Part shown: piece by piece, positions 43,491 to 52,711 of the stretch | How the letters are laid out: the number at the start of each line of letters is the position of its first letter | How positions within the stretch are numbered: the stretch's first letter is position 1 | From: Clostridia bacterium | GTDB lineage: Bacteria; Bacillota; Clostridia; Christensenellales; Borkfalkiaceae | DNA: 64,000 nucleotides | NCBI GenBank assembly: GCA_017545865.1 | Contig: JAFWXO010000022.1 | Location: forward strand, 1 to 64,000 | Direction: 5' to 3' | The notes under the pieces: model-generated | What the model saw: only the letters and a program-made list of their open reading frames with translations | Database searches by the model: none | Told to the model about the DNA's origin: nothing | Program-made: the position numbers and the translations under genes

Positions 43491-43519
43491 ATTTTACATT
43501 ATTGTTATCACCTTGTCAA
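43491..43519 (-). promoter_or_regulatory. promoter of rpmG-secE-nusG-rplKA
   Basis: TTGACA (43514-43519), 17-bp spacer, TAAAAT (43491-43496). Confidence 0.8.
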
Positions 43520-43610
43520 CGTTTTTTCACTCATTTTTGAAAATTTTTTACTCTCGCGTATATATATAGATAGAAAATTGCGCCCCTTTCCACCCTATTT
43601 TTAAAAATAT

Positions 43611-43639
43611 TTGTATTTTTTCAAAAAAAGTGGTATTAT
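43611..43639 (+). promoter_or_regulatory. promoter of trkA-trkH
   Basis: TTGTAT (43611-43616), 17-bp spacer, TATTAT (43634-43639). A GAGATT/AATCTC hairpin follows in the leader at 43648-43664. Confidence 0.65.
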
Positions 43640-43680
43640 ATATTGCGAGATTACTAAAAATCTCATTTTAAGGAAATATT

Positions 43681-45039
43681 ATGAAAGTTATAATATCTGG
43701 CTGTGGCAAAATCGGCACGGCAATACTTCAAAGTTTAATAAAAGAAGAACACGACATCGTGGTTATCGACACGAGCGCGAACGTTATCGAAACAATCTCT
43801 AACCGCTTTGACGTTATAACCCTTTGTGGTAACGGCGCAAGTTACGACGTTTTGGTGGAAGCAGGCGCAAAATCTGCAGACCTTTTTATTTCCGTTACCC
43901 CGTCGGACGAATATAATATGCTCGCTTGTTTCGTCGCGAAAAAATTAGGCGTTAGAAACACCGTTGCAAGAATAAGAAATTCCGAATACAACAACAGCGG
44001 TTTCGATTACATTGAAAACGAACTTGGAATAAGCGTTTCCGTAAACCCCGAATTTTTAACGGCTAAAAAACTCTTTGACGTTTTAAGTTTGCCGTCTGCA
44101 ACTAGTGTTGAAAACTTTTTGGCAAGCGATATGGAAATGATAGAAGTCGTTGTAAAAGACGATTCTAAAATTGAAAATCTTCCACTTTACGAACTTAGAA
44201 AAAAAATCCCGCGCAAGTTTTTAGTGTGCTTAGTTGAAAGAGAAGGTAAAGTTCATATCCCCAACGGTAATTTCATTATAAAGGCTGGAGATAAAGTCGG
44301 TTTATTCGCATCGAAAACGGACGCTAACGAAATTTTAAAATACTTCGGCTACAATAAAAAGCGTATAAAATCAATTATGATAGTTGGAGCGAGCAAGATT
44401 GCGTTTTATCTTTCTAAACTTTTAATCGGCGCGAAAAGTTCGGTTAAAATTATCGATATTGACGAGCAAAAATGTTTAGAGTTTTCCGAAAAACTCGATA
44501 AGGCGACTATCGTTCACGGCAACGGTATGAGCCAAGAACTTTTAATAGAAGAAGGCGTGCTTTCTACCGACGCTCTCGTTACCTTGACCGGTAAAGACGA
44601 GCAAAACGTTTTGATGAGCATTTTTGCAAACAATAAAAACGTTCCTAAAACTATAACTAAAGTAAATCGCGAAGAAATATTAAAACTTTCAAACGAACTT
44701 GGGCTTGACACGGTCGTTTCTCCAAAACAACTCGTTGCCGACTTAATCGTAAGTTACGCCCGCGCGCTTGAAAGTTCAAAAAATAGCAAGATAGAAACTC
44801 TATACAGTCTATTCGGCGGTATGGCGGAAGCGTGCGAGTTTAAAATATTATCAAACTTTAAAACGACCAACGTTCCGCTTAAAGATTTAAACATTAGCAA
44901 ACGAGTTTTAATCGCGGGTATTATTAGAAACGGCGAAACTATTATCCCCTGCGGTGAAGACGTGTTTAGAATAGGAGATAAGGTCATCGTTATAACTGCG
45001 GAAGAACCCGTTTACGACCTTAGCGAGATAATAGGTTAA
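43681..45039 (+). CDS. trkA: Trk system potassium uptake protein TrkA
   Basis: Cytosolic gating ring of the Trk K+ system. The 452-aa protein has two RCK units: each has a Rossmann domain (SGCGKIGTAILQSL at 5-18 with VVIDTS; a degenerate IVGASKIAFYLSKLL at about 234 with KIIDID) and a C-lobe ending near 220 and 452. The first unit keeps the GxGxxG nucleotide site. AAGGA precedes the ATG. trkH follows after 2 nt. Confidence 0.95.
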   Translation: MKVIISGCGKIGTAILQSLIKEEHDIVVIDTSANVIETISNRFDVITLCGNGASYDVLVEAGAKSADLFISVTPSDEYNMLACFVAKKLGVRNTVARIRNSEYNNSGFDYIENELGISVSVNPEFLTAKKLFDVLSLPSATSVENFLASDMEMIEVVVKDDSKIENLPLYELRKKIPRKFLVCLVEREGKVHIPNGNFIIKAGDKVGLFASKTDANEILKYFGYNKKRIKSIMIVGASKIAFYLSKLLIGAKSSVKIIDIDEQKCLEFSEKLDKATIVHGNGMSQELLIEEGVLSTDALVTLTGKDEQNVLMSIFANNKNVPKTITKVNREEILKLSNELGLDTVVSPKQLVADLIVSYARALESSKNSKIETLYSLFGGMAEACEFKILSNFKTTNVPLKDLNISKRVLIAGIIRNGETIIPCGEDVFRIGDKVIVITAEEPVYDLSEIIG

Positions 45040-45041
45040 TT

Positions 45042-46484
45042 ATGAACTATAAACTTATCCTTTCGACGGTGCTTAAAGTTATCAAAATCGAAGCGGTGCT
45101 TATGCTTTTGCCACTTATTACCGCCCTTATTTACAAGGAAGACTGTTTTTATTCCTTTTTGATAACCATGGTCGTGGCGTTCACGATAGCGCACGTCGTT
45201 CAAAAATTCATAAAGCCCGGGGAATTTTATTTCTACGCAAAAGACGGACTTATAACCGTTTCTCTCACTTGGATAGCGGTTTCATTAGTTGGCGCAGTCC
45301 CCTTCGTTTTAAGTGGCGAAATCCCTTCGTTTATCGACGCTTTCTTTGAAACGGTTAGCGGTTTTACCACCACCGGCGCAAGTATTCTTAATGACGTTGA
45401 GTCGATGAGCAAAGGCACTTTAATGTGGAGAAGTTTTTCCCACTTTATCGGCGGTATGGGCGTTCTCGTGTTCATTATGGCTATCACGAGAAAAACCACC
45501 GACCGTCCTATCCATATTTTGCGCGCGGAAATGCCCGGCCCTATCGTAAGCAAACTCGTTCCACGCTCTAAAGATACGGCTAAAATACTCTACCTTATCT
45601 ATATGGGGCTCACGTCTATTTTAGTTGTTCTTTTGCTCTTTGGCGGTATGGACTTATTCGAAAGTTTAACTCATGCTTTCGGCGCGGCGGGCACGGGCGG
45701 TTTCGGCATTAAAAACAACAGTATTGCAGGCTATTCCCCTTATATTCAATGGGTGCTTGCAATAGGTATGCTCGTGTTCGGCATAAACTTTAACCTATTT
45801 TACCTTATACTCTTGAAAAAGATAGGCGTTATCTTTAAAAGTAGCGAACTTAGAACTTACGTTTTAATAGTAATCTCAGCGGTAGCGTTAATTACGTTTA
45901 ATATCTACCCCTTATACAACAACTTTTCTAGCGCTATAAGATCGGCAACCTTCCAAACGTCGTCTATAATGACCACAACGGGCTACGCCACGGCGGACTT
46001 TAACGCTTGGCCGAACCTTTCTAAGATCATCTTGTTCACGCTTATGTTTATAGGCGGATGCGCAGGCTCAACGGCAGGCGGACTTAAAGTTTCAAGAATA
46101 GTTATCGCCCTTAAAAAAATTAAAGCGGAACTTAAAAAACTACTCTATCCAAACACCGTTTCAGTCGTTAAGCTTGACGGGGAAAAGATTGACGAAGGCG
46201 TAACTAGCGGCGTTAGCACCTATATGTCCATATACTTTATATGTTTCGTTATTTTAACGGTGCTTATTTCCTTTAACGGCTTGTCGTTTGAAACGACGGT
46301 TTCTTCAGTTTCGGCTTGCTTTAACAATATCGGCCCTGGTTTTGATTTAGTTGGGCCTACCTCGAACTACTCCGTTTACAACGGTTTTTCCAAAATAGTT
46401 TTATCTATCGCAATGCTACTTGGTAGGCTTGAAATTTACCCCTTATTGTTACTTTTAATGCCAACCACTTGGAAAAAGAAATAA
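45042..46484 (+). CDS. trkH: Trk system potassium uptake protein TrkH
   Basis: The membrane channel subunit of K+ uptake. The 480-aa protein has about ten to twelve hydrophobic segments and four filter-type loops: VSGFTTTGASIL (about 106), AAGTGGFGIKNNS (about 223), MTTTGYATADF and STAGGLKVSRI (about 348), and a final NNIGPGFDLVGP. It works with TrkA upstream; its stop is followed by a terminator. Confidence 0.95.
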   Translation: MNYKLILSTVLKVIKIEAVLMLLPLITALIYKEDCFYSFLITMVVAFTIAHVVQKFIKPGEFYFYAKDGLITVSLTWIAVSLVGAVPFVLSGEIPSFIDAFFETVSGFTTTGASILNDVESMSKGTLMWRSFSHFIGGMGVLVFIMAITRKTTDRPIHILRAEMPGPIVSKLVPRSKDTAKILYLIYMGLTSILVVLLLFGGMDLFESLTHAFGAAGTGGFGIKNNSIAGYSPYIQWVLAIGMLVFGINFNLFYLILLKKIGVIFKSSELRTYVLIVISAVALITFNIYPLYNNFSSAIRSATFQTSSIMTTTGYATADFNAWPNLSKIILFTLMFIGGCAGSTAGGLKVSRIVIALKKIKAELKKLLYPNTVSVVKLDGEKIDEGVTSGVSTYMSIYFICFVILTVLISFNGLSFETTVSSVSACFNNIGPGFDLVGPTSNYSVYNGFSKIVLSIAMLLGRLEIYPLLLLLMPTTWKKK

Positions 46485-46485
46485 T

Positions 46486-46517
46486 TAAAACACGCTACGA
46501 TCGTAGCGTGTTTTTCA
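46486..46517. terminator. bidirectional terminator between trkH and the histidine kinase
   Basis: AAAACACGCTACGA and its exact complement form a 14-bp stem with no real loop, followed by T on both strands. Confidence 0.85.
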
Positions 46518-47585
46518 TTACTTTATATAAACTCTAAATTCCGTGCCTACGTCCAACTCGCTTTCAACTTCAATTTGACCGCCAACGAGTTCTAATATTC
46601 TTTTAACTATGGATAAGCCAAGCCCTAAACCTTTACCGCCGTAATACTTATCCACTTGATAAAACTTTTCAAAAATGTGCTTTTGCGCCTCTTCCGTCAT
46701 ACCGATACCGTTATCGCGGATAGCAACCACAACCTTGTCCTTTTCACGATAAGTCTTAACGTAAATCTTGCCGTTTTTCCTGCTAAACTTTATAGCGTTT
46801 GCCAAGAGATTGAGCCACACTTCTTTTAAAAGGTTTTTATCGCTTTTTATCTTAATAGGTTTCAATTTTAACTCTACGTCTACGTTTTTTTCTTTCAATT
46901 TGCTATCGAGAAGCAAAATGCAATCTTCAATCTGCCCGTCTAAACTAAACCTTTCAAGATCGGTAGTTTCCGTTTGATTGTCAAGCCTTGCAAGTTTCAT
47001 AGAGTTTTCGGATAAAACTGATAAACTTTTACTTTCGTCGATGATAATTCTAAGATATTCGCGTTGTTCTTTAGTTAAATTATCGCTCGCTTCTAAAAGT
47101 TCAGCGTAACCTTTAATCGACGATATAGGCGTTTTAAACTCGTGAGTAAAGTTTGAAACGAAGTCGTTTTTAAGTAGCGCAACCGAGTTTAATTTTTTAA
47201 CCATTTCGTTAAAGTTTGATACCGCCGAGTTAATGTGCGGGTTTTTGGTTATCGGCGCTATTCTTACGGTAAAGTCGCCGTCGGCAATCTTGTTGATGCT
47301 AACGTTAATTTCGTTTACGATATTGAAAACTAAGTGGGTTATCAAAAAGGCAAGCCCAACGCCTATCGCAGAGGAAAAGGTAACGTAAGCGATGACTATC
47401 CAAAAGTTTTTGCCCTGCCCTTCCACGAGATATTCGTTAGTGATGTGGTTTATAAGGTTACCAAGGAATATTCCGACTATCCAAACACCCAAAACGCCTA
47501 TCGTTAAAACCCACGGCGAAATAACGTTTTTGCGCCTATTCCCACCTGTAAACTTAAAAATGCTGGGAGTTTTTTTATTTTTCAT
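46518..47585 (-). CDS. sensor histidine kinase
   Basis: The 355-aa protein has two membrane segments (about 25-45 and 65-88), a short extracellular loop, a HAMP domain (VNEINVSINKIADGDFTVRIA), the phospho-acceptor H-box FTHEFKTPISSIKGYAELL (about 143-161) and ATPase boxes LLANAIKF, DNGIGM and GLGLGLSIV. The extracytoplasmic part is only about 20 residues, so it may sense the membrane itself. The ATG at 47585 overlaps the regulator by 11 nt and follows AGGGG. Confidence 0.9.
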   Translation of the reverse strand: MKNKKTPSIFKFTGGNRRKNVISPWVLTIGVLGVWIVGIFLGNLINHITNEYLVEGQGKNFWIVIAYVTFSSAIGVGLAFLITHLVFNIVNEINVSINKIADGDFTVRIAPITKNPHINSAVSNFNEMVKKLNSVALLKNDFVSNFTHEFKTPISSIKGYAELLEASDNLTKEQREYLRIIIDESKSLSVLSENSMKLARLDNQTETTDLERFSLDGQIEDCILLLDSKLKEKNVDVELKLKPIKIKSDKNLLKEVWLNLLANAIKFSRKNGKIYVKTYREKDKVVVAIRDNGIGMTEEAQKHIFEKFYQVDKYYGGKGLGLGLSIVKRILELVGGQIEVESELDVGTEFRVYIK

Positions 47586-48252
47586 TTCTAACACCCCTGT
47601 ATCCGATGCCCCTAATCGTTTCAACGTCAATTTCCTTAAAGGGAGCAATCTTGTTTCTTATGCGGTTTATGTAAACTTTAACGATATCCTCTTCCGTTTC
47701 GCTATCCCACGCCCAAAACTCTTCAAAGAGTATTGATTTTGAAAAAGAGCGTTCGGGATAGGATAAAAGTTTATAAATTATACCAAACTCCGTTTTTGTT
47801 AAAACAACTTTTTCAACGCCGTTTGAAACGGTTAAAGTGTCGTAATCAAGCACCGTTTCGCCAACGGTTATTTTTCTATCGCTAACGATTTTTGCTCGCC
47901 TTAAAACCGCTTTTATTCTCAAAGAAAGTTCGTCAAACTCAATGGGTTTTACCATATAATCGTCAACCCCAACGTCAAAACCTTGAGATTTATCCGCCAT
48001 AGAACCTTTTGCCGTTACCATAATAGCGGGAATATTATTCCCGTCTTCTCGCACGGTTTTAACAAACGTATACCCGTCCATTATCGGCATCATAGCGTCA
48101 ACGAGCATAATGTCTAAATGGTTTGAAGAAAGTTTTTCAAGCGCGTCTTTCCCGTTTTCCGCAGTAACCACGTTATATCCGAGCGAGCGGAGTTTTATTT
48201 CAATAAGATTTCTTATATTTCTATCGTCTTCAACAACTAAAACGTTAAACAT
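47575..48252 (-). CDS. OmpR-family response regulator
   Basis: The 225-aa protein has a receiver domain (EDD at 8-10, phosphorylation Asp in LVDAMMPIMDGY near 51, KPIEF with the conserved Lys near 103) and a winged-helix DNA-binding domain from about 130 (VLTKTEFGIIYKLLSYPER, VKVYINRIRNKI, IRGIGYRG). It is co-transcribed with the kinase at 46518. Targets are unknown; trkH lies next to it but convergently. Confidence 0.92.
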   Translation of the reverse strand: MFNVLVVEDDRNIRNLIEIKLRSLGYNVVTAENGKDALEKLSSNHLDIMLVDAMMPIMDGYTFVKTVREDGNNIPAIMVTAKGSMADKSQGFDVGVDDYMVKPIEFDELSLRIKAVLRRAKIVSDRKITVGETVLDYDTLTVSNGVEKVVLTKTEFGIIYKLLSYPERSFSKSILFEEFWAWDSETEEDIVKVYINRIRNKIAPFKEIDVETIRGIGYRGVRNEK

Positions 48253-48338
48253 AAAATTCCTCCACGACTATTTTAACATAAATTTTCATCGTTTACACTA
48301 ATTTTGATAATTTTTCACAAACTTATTTTTTTCTCTCG

Positions 48339-48367
48339 TTTACATATTTGAAAAACTGTGCTAAAAT
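48339..48367 (+). promoter_or_regulatory. promoter of lgt operon
   Basis: TTTACA (48339-48344), 17-bp spacer, TAAAAT (48362-48367) with a TG extension before the -10. Confidence 0.7.
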
Positions 48368-48397
48368 ATATAGGAATATATTTTCAAGGAGATTTAT

Positions 48398-49168
48398 ATG
48401 TATCCCCACGAATTGTTTTTTGGAATTCATTTATACGGCGTTATGATAGCGGTTGGCGTTCTTGCCTGCTTTGCCGTTTTATTTATTATCGGCAAGAAAA
48501 AGGGCATCGCTCCGTCTTTTTTAGATTTTACTTTCTATAACGCAATTTTCGCAATAGCGTTCGGCTTTTTCTCGGCAACGCTTTTCCAAGCAACTTATAA
48601 TTATATTGACGATCCTTCCGCAGGTTTCCACCTTGGCGACGGGTTTACCTTTATCGGCGGTTTAATAGGCGGTGTGGTAACTTTCTTGGCAGTTTACTTC
48701 GCGCTTAGAAAAAAATTATCGGGAACGGTTATGCAACTTCTTCCCCTTGCACCGTCTTGCATTACTATTGCGCACGCGTTCGGTAGAATAGGTTGCGCTT
48801 TCGCAGGCTGTTGCTACGGTAAAATTACGGATAGCGCCCTTGCGATGTATAACCACGGCGCAATGAGAGTTCCCGTTCAACTTTACGAGGCGCTTTTCTT
48901 GTTTATTCTCTTTGGCGTGTTAACTTTCTTGTATGTGAAAAAAGATTTTAAACTCACCCTTCCATTGTACCTTGTGTTCTACGGAATTTTCAGATTTATT
49001 ATCGAATATTTCCGCGGGGACGAAAGAGGTAAACTATTTGGCTCGGATATAATCTCCCCGTCACAATTTTGGTCAATTTTAATGGTCGTTATAGGCGTTG
49101 CGCTATTCTTTATCTTGCGTTACCTTTACAAAAAATACGAGTGCAAAGAGAAAAATGAACAAATTTAA
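48398..49168 (+). CDS. lgt: prolipoprotein diacylglyceryl transferase
   Basis: Lgt attaches diacylglycerol to the lipobox cysteine of prolipoproteins in the membrane. The 256-aa protein has about seven membrane segments, the signature HAFGRIGCAFAGCCYG (about 127-142), RVPVQLYEA and EYFRGDERG. The lipoproteins at 7897, 32363 and 38034 would be its substrates. AAGGAG precedes the ATG; the chromate transporter gene overlaps its end by 14 nt. Confidence 0.95.
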   Translation: MYPHELFFGIHLYGVMIAVGVLACFAVLFIIGKKKGIAPSFLDFTFYNAIFAIAFGFFSATLFQATYNYIDDPSAGFHLGDGFTFIGGLIGGVVTFLAVYFALRKKLSGTVMQLLPLAPSCITIAHAFGRIGCAFAGCCYGKITDSALAMYNHGAMRVPVQLYEALFLFILFGVLTFLYVKKDFKLTLPLYLVFYGIFRFIIEYFRGDERGKLFGSDIISPSQFWSILMVVIGVALFFILRYLYKKYECKEKNEQI

Positions 49169-49745
49169 AACTATTTTAAAACTATTTTTAACGATGCTAA
49201 AAGTTGGCGCTTTCACTTTCGGCGGTGGCTACGCTATGATAGCAATTCTCGAACACGAGTTCGTTGAAAAACATAACTGGATTGATAAGGGCGAGTTTTA
49301 TAACGTTGTTGCAATAGCAGAATCAACGCCGGGACCTATCGCCATTAACTCGGCAACTTATATAGGTTATCGCGTTTCGGGAGTTTTGGGCTCTATTTTC
49401 GCAACGCTTGGTATAATTTTGCCGTCGCTTATTATAATTTTTACAATCTCACTCTTTTTCGACGCCTTCTTAGCGTTAAAACCCGTGGCGTATGCGTTTA
49501 AAGGTATTCAAGTTTGCGTTTGTTACCTTATTCTTTCGGCAGGTATTAAAATGTTTATGAAAATGCCGAAAAAGGTTTTACCGTTAACGCTTACCTTGGT
49601 TACTTTGGTTACTTTCGTAACCCTATCGCTATTTGCAATAAAATTCTCGTCTATTTTCTATATTTTAATTGGCGCGGGCGTTTCTATTATCGTTAACTCT
49701 ATAATTTTAGCGAGCAAAAAAGCAAATAAAGGGGGTAAAGACTAA
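49155..49745 (+). CDS. chromate transporter, first half-size subunit
   Basis: CHR-family half transporter. The 196-aa protein has five to six hydrophobic segments and the family motif KVGAFTFGGGYAMIAILEHEFV plus AIAESTPGPIAINSATYIGY. The ATG at 49155 is chosen because it follows AAAGAG and fits the motif position; the frame reaches further upstream inside lgt. Short CHR proteins work as pairs; the partner follows directly. The true substrate may not be chromate. Confidence 0.88.
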   Translation: MNKFKTILKLFLTMLKVGAFTFGGGYAMIAILEHEFVEKHNWIDKGEFYNVVAIAESTPGPIAINSATYIGYRVSGVLGSIFATLGIILPSLIIIFTISLFFDAFLALKPVAYAFKGIQVCVCYLILSAGIKMFMKMPKKVLPLTLTLVTLVTFVTLSLFAIKFSSIFYILIGAGVSIIVNSIILASKKANKGGKD

Positions 49746-50317
49746 TGGTTTACCTTACTTTATTTTTAACCTTTTTAAAAATCGGCGCGGTTTCCTTTGG
49801 CGGTGGTTACGCTATGATTCCGCTTATCCGTGAAGAAGTTTTATTAAACGGTTGGATGAGCGAATCTGAATTTATTAACTTTATCGCCGTTGCCGAGTCA
49901 ACCCCCGGCCCTATCGCCGTTAATATGGCAACGTTTATAGGTAGCCAAGTTGGCGGTATAGGCGGTTCTCTCTTAGCAACGCTCGGCGTGGTGCTCCCGT
50001 CGTTTATAATTATTTTACTTATCGTTGCGGTGTTTAAAAACCTTTTAAAACTCACGGGCGTTACATGGGCGCTTGACGGGATTAAACCCGTTGTAGCGGC
50101 GCTAATTATCGGCACGGGCGCAACGATGATGCTAACAACGCTTTCGGGAATTAAAACGTTTGAAAGTTCCTTTTCGATAGACTATAAGGCGATTATTATT
50201 CTTGCAGTTATAATAACCGTTGCTTCGCTTTACAAAAAACTTTTGAAAAAGAAAATATCGCCGATACTTTTAATTATACTTTCGGCAATACTTGGGCTTA
50301 TACTATATGCTTTGTAA
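49745..50317 (+). CDS. chromate transporter, second half-size subunit
   Basis: The partner subunit, 190 aa, with the same opening motif KIGAVSFGGGYAMIPLIREEV and AVAESTPGPIAVNMATFIG. Its ATG overlaps the previous stop (TAATG), and the next gene overlaps its end by 11 nt. In split CHR systems the two halves insert in opposite orientation. Confidence 0.88.
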   Translation: MVYLTLFLTFLKIGAVSFGGGYAMIPLIREEVLLNGWMSESEFINFIAVAESTPGPIAVNMATFIGSQVGGIGGSLLATLGVVLPSFIIILLIVAVFKNLLKLTGVTWALDGIKPVVAALIIGTGATMMLTTLSGIKTFESSFSIDYKAIIILAVIITVASLYKKLLKKKISPILLIILSAILGLILYAL

Positions 50318-51059
50318 TTATCACACTCACACTAAAAGATGCCGTCACGCAATCGGCACGGATAGAGAATACGTTGAAAGCGCAATAAAGGCGGGAATTA
50401 AAGTTCTCGGCTTTTCTGATCACGCGCCGTATTTGTTTGACGGAAACTATTATTCTTCTTACCGTATGTTTACAAACGAAATTTCCGAATATAAAAATTC
50501 CGTTATGGCGCTTAAACGGGAATACAAAAACGATATTGATATAAAGTTTGGCTTTGAACTTGAATATTATAAGGATAAACACGCTAGGGAAATGGAGTTT
50601 TTAAGAAAGTTTGAGCCTGAATATCTTATCTTAGGGCAACACTTCGTTGGAAGCGAACCGCAAGGCGATTACGTTAGGTTTTTAAACGGTGACGGTGCTC
50701 TTAAAACTTACGTTGACGAGTGCATTGAAGGGCTAAGAACGGGCGACTTTTTGTACCTTGCCCACCCCGACATCGCAGGTTACGATTTTTCTGAAACGGC
50801 AGTTGACAAAGAGTATACGAGATTGCTTGAGTTTTGCAAGCAAAACGGCTACCCTATTGAGATTAACGTTTTAGGCATAACGTCAAACCGCTGGTACAAT
50901 AAACGCAAGATTTTTAGCTTAGCAAAAGAAATCGGAAACGACGTTATTATCGGGATTGACGCGCACTCCCCTTCCGCCATCTCTAAGTCAGCTTACGAGC
51001 GCGCTAAGGAGTTAGTTGAAGGCTTAAACCTTAATATTATCGACAAGTTAGAAATATAA
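50307..51059 (+). CDS. histidinol-phosphatase-like PHP-domain protein
   Basis: PHP fold, metal-dependent phosphoesterase. The 250-aa protein has NYHTHTKRCRHA (metal HxH near 5), GFSDHAPY, ILGQHF, YLAHPDIAGYD and GIDAHSP, matching the HisJ/HisK type. No other histidine genes are in the window, so its substrate could be another sugar or amino-alcohol phosphate. The ATG at 50307 lies within the chromate gene end. It ends at the 51057 terminator. Confidence 0.8.
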   Translation: MLCNYHTHTKRCRHAIGTDREYVESAIKAGIKVLGFSDHAPYLFDGNYYSSYRMFTNEISEYKNSVMALKREYKNDIDIKFGFELEYYKDKHAREMEFLRKFEPEYLILGQHFVGSEPQGDYVRFLNGDGALKTYVDECIEGLRTGDFLYLAHPDIAGYDFSETAVDKEYTRLLEFCKQNGYPIEINVLGITSNRWYNKRKIFSLAKEIGNDVIIGIDAHSPSAISKSAYERAKELVEGLNLNIIDKLEI

Positions 51060-51086
51060 AAAAACGCTCTTACGAGAGCGCTTTTT
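51057..51086. terminator. bidirectional terminator
   Basis: CGCTCT and AGAGCG pair around a 4-nt loop, flanked by A and T runs. It overlaps the stop codon of the 51070 gene. Confidence 0.8.
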
Positions 51087-51618
51087 GTTTGGGTTTTAAA
51101 ACGTGATATTTAAAGATTGACACAACGTTTGCTAAAAGTTCAAACGAATACGATAAAATTGAGAAGATGGGCGCGGATATTAAAATGAAATAGATTACGC
51201 TAAGCGTTGTTGGAACGAGCATTGAAAATCTAACGATTTTTAAACTTCTTATCCTGAAGATAAACGCGTACATAATAAGCCCGATTAAGAAGATTATATC
51301 AACGGGTTTAACCGTATTTAATATCCACAAGTTAACTATAAAATAACTTGCAAGAGATAGCGTTGTGAAAATTATCGGCCAAACAATCGGCGCGAGTTTA
51401 TCTTTCTTTTCGTAAACGTAAAAAGTGAACGTTCTAATAAGCGCAATTATAAGCCCTATCGCCGAAAAATATTCGAGCGAGAAAAACTGCGATAAAATTA
51501 AAAATATTATACACAAAAACTGAAAGAGAAGATAGAGTTCTTTCTTTTTAACGAAATACGAAACGACAACGAACGCCATCGCAAGAAAACTCGTTATAAG
51601 CGCCAAAACGTAAAGCAT
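51070..51618 (-). CDS. YgjV-family inner-membrane protein
   Basis: The 182-aa protein has about six hydrophobic segments and the order of charged and aromatic residues of the YgjV (Imp-YgjV) family: FVVVSYFVKKKELYLLFQF at about 16-34 and a central FTFYVYEKKDKLAPIVWPI. Function of the family is unknown. GAAGGAGG precedes the ATG. Its promoter -35 lies in a 49-bp repeat shared with the 51923 gene. Confidence 0.72.
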   Translation of the reverse strand: MLYVLALITSFLAMAFVVVSYFVKKKELYLLFQFLCIIFLILSQFFSLEYFSAIGLIIALIRTFTFYVYEKKDKLAPIVWPIIFTTLSLASYFIVNLWILNTVKPVDIIFLIGLIMYAFIFRIRSLKIVRFSMLVPTTLSVIYFILISAPIFSILSYSFELLANVVSIFKYHVLKPKQKALS

Positions 51619-51654
51619 AACCCCTCCTTCTCTTAGTATAATAACACAGCAACG

Positions 51655-51724
51655 ATTATATCACCACGTTTTATTTTTTGCAAGCGATTGAAAGGATCGG
51701 TTGAACAAAAACCGCGAACCACGG
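51655..51724 (-). promoter_or_regulatory. promoter of the YgjV gene with 49-bp repeat, copy A
   Basis: TTGCAA (51678-51683), 17-bp spacer, TATAAT (51655-51660). Bases 51676-51724 are identical to 52733-52781 upstream of the 51923 gene; weaker similarity goes on for about 35 bp. The repeat ends at the -35. Confidence 0.7.
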
Positions 51725-51771
51725 CTTTATCGATTACGCCAAAAAACACGATGCTATTTATCACGCCAAGT

Positions 51772-51869
51772 CAAGCCGATTTAATACACGCTAAAGCGTG
51801 ATTACATACGCCTAACGGCAATTACATACTCGCTAACGCGAGATTACATACCAAGCCTAAATCGGCTTG
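51772..51869. repeat. hairpin array 2, closed by a 12-bp outer stem
   Basis: Outer stem CAAGCCGATTTA (51772-51783) with TAAATCGGCTTG (51858-51869). Inside are three hairpins, CACGCT/AGCGTG (51787-51800), GCC/GGC with CTAACG-type loop (51810-51819) and CTCGC/GCGAG (51829-51842), each followed by the identical linker ATTACATA. The TAAC loop recurs in arrays 1 and 3. This fills the 304-bp gap with repeat A and a terminator. Confidence 0.82.
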
Positions 51870-51872
51870 GAT

Positions 51873-51907
51873 AAAAAAAGAACAAGTCGCTTGACTTGTT
51901 CTTTTTT
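51873..51907 (-). terminator. terminator of the 51923 gene
   Basis: AAAAAAGAACAAGTC and GACTTGTTCTTTTTT pair around a 4-nt loop. Confidence 0.85.
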
Positions 51908-51922
51908 GGTGTCCCAAATCAT

Positions 51923-52663
51923 TTAAAACTTTTTCTTTATCCGTTTGACAAGTTGAATAACGTCTTTCATATAGATGCAACCAAGATACAAAACGATGAT
52001 AGGAACACTTAAAAACATGTACCAATATGGGCAAGGTATTATATTATAAAAAAGCTGCAAAACGGGATTTTCAGGACGCATAGAATACATATAATTAACT
52101 TGAATAATGTTTCCCACGTAATCAACAATGTTGTTTTTAATGCAATAGGTGTTAACTGCAAGGTTGATAAAATGAATTGCCGTATAAGAAGCAACAGTTA
52201 TAACGAGCGTCCATAAAATACAGTTTACGTCCAATTTTACAATCTTCAAAAGGAAGAGCAAAATAGGAATTCCTAACTCAAGAGTATGTGGAAAATAATA
52301 CATAACAAAAGTCCAACTAAAAATTTTAAAATCCGCTTGAGCCGTATTGATTACGAGAGCTAACAATGCACCCAGAGCCCAAAGCAACAATAAATTACTT
52401 AGAACTTTATTTTTTGTGAATACCGCAATAGGTAATATCAATGCATTTAAAGAACAAAGATGCAATGGCAAGTATTCAATAGGAGATCCCCACGCAATCA
52501 AATTAAAAACAATTGCCGCTATCCCCGAAAAAGAACTCACGCCCAATACTAGCGTCTTTACTTTTTCGGAGCAATCTTTTAAAAGAAAGTATAGACCGAT
52601 AATAATTACTACGGATAAAATCAGCGTAAAAAAATGTACAATACCAAAAGAGCCCCAAAGCAT
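51923..52663 (-). CDS. YwaF/TIGR02206-family membrane protein
   Basis: The 246-aa protein has about seven hydrophobic segments with the family motifs LPLHLCSLNALILPIAVF (about 74), YYFPHTLELGIPI (about 121) and NYMYSMRPENPVLQLF (about 189) followed by PCPYWYM. Function is unknown. AGGAGG precedes the ATG. It is flanked by hairpin array 2 and by two copies of a promoter repeat, which suggests shuffling of this locus. Confidence 0.78.
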   Translation of the reverse strand: MLWGSFGIVHFFTLILSVVIIIGLYFLLKDCSEKVKTLVLGVSSFSGIAAIVFNLIAWGSPIEYLPLHLCSLNALILPIAVFTKNKVLSNLLLLWALGALLALVINTAQADFKIFSWTFVMYYFPHTLELGIPILLFLLKIVKLDVNCILWTLVITVASYTAIHFINLAVNTYCIKNNIVDYVGNIIQVNYMYSMRPENPVLQLFYNIIPCPYWYMFLSVPIIVLYLGCIYMKDVIQLVKRIKKKF

Positions 52664-52711
52664 AATTTCCTCCTATGTTAAACACAACAAATGTTTGTTA
52701 ACAATGTAAAT

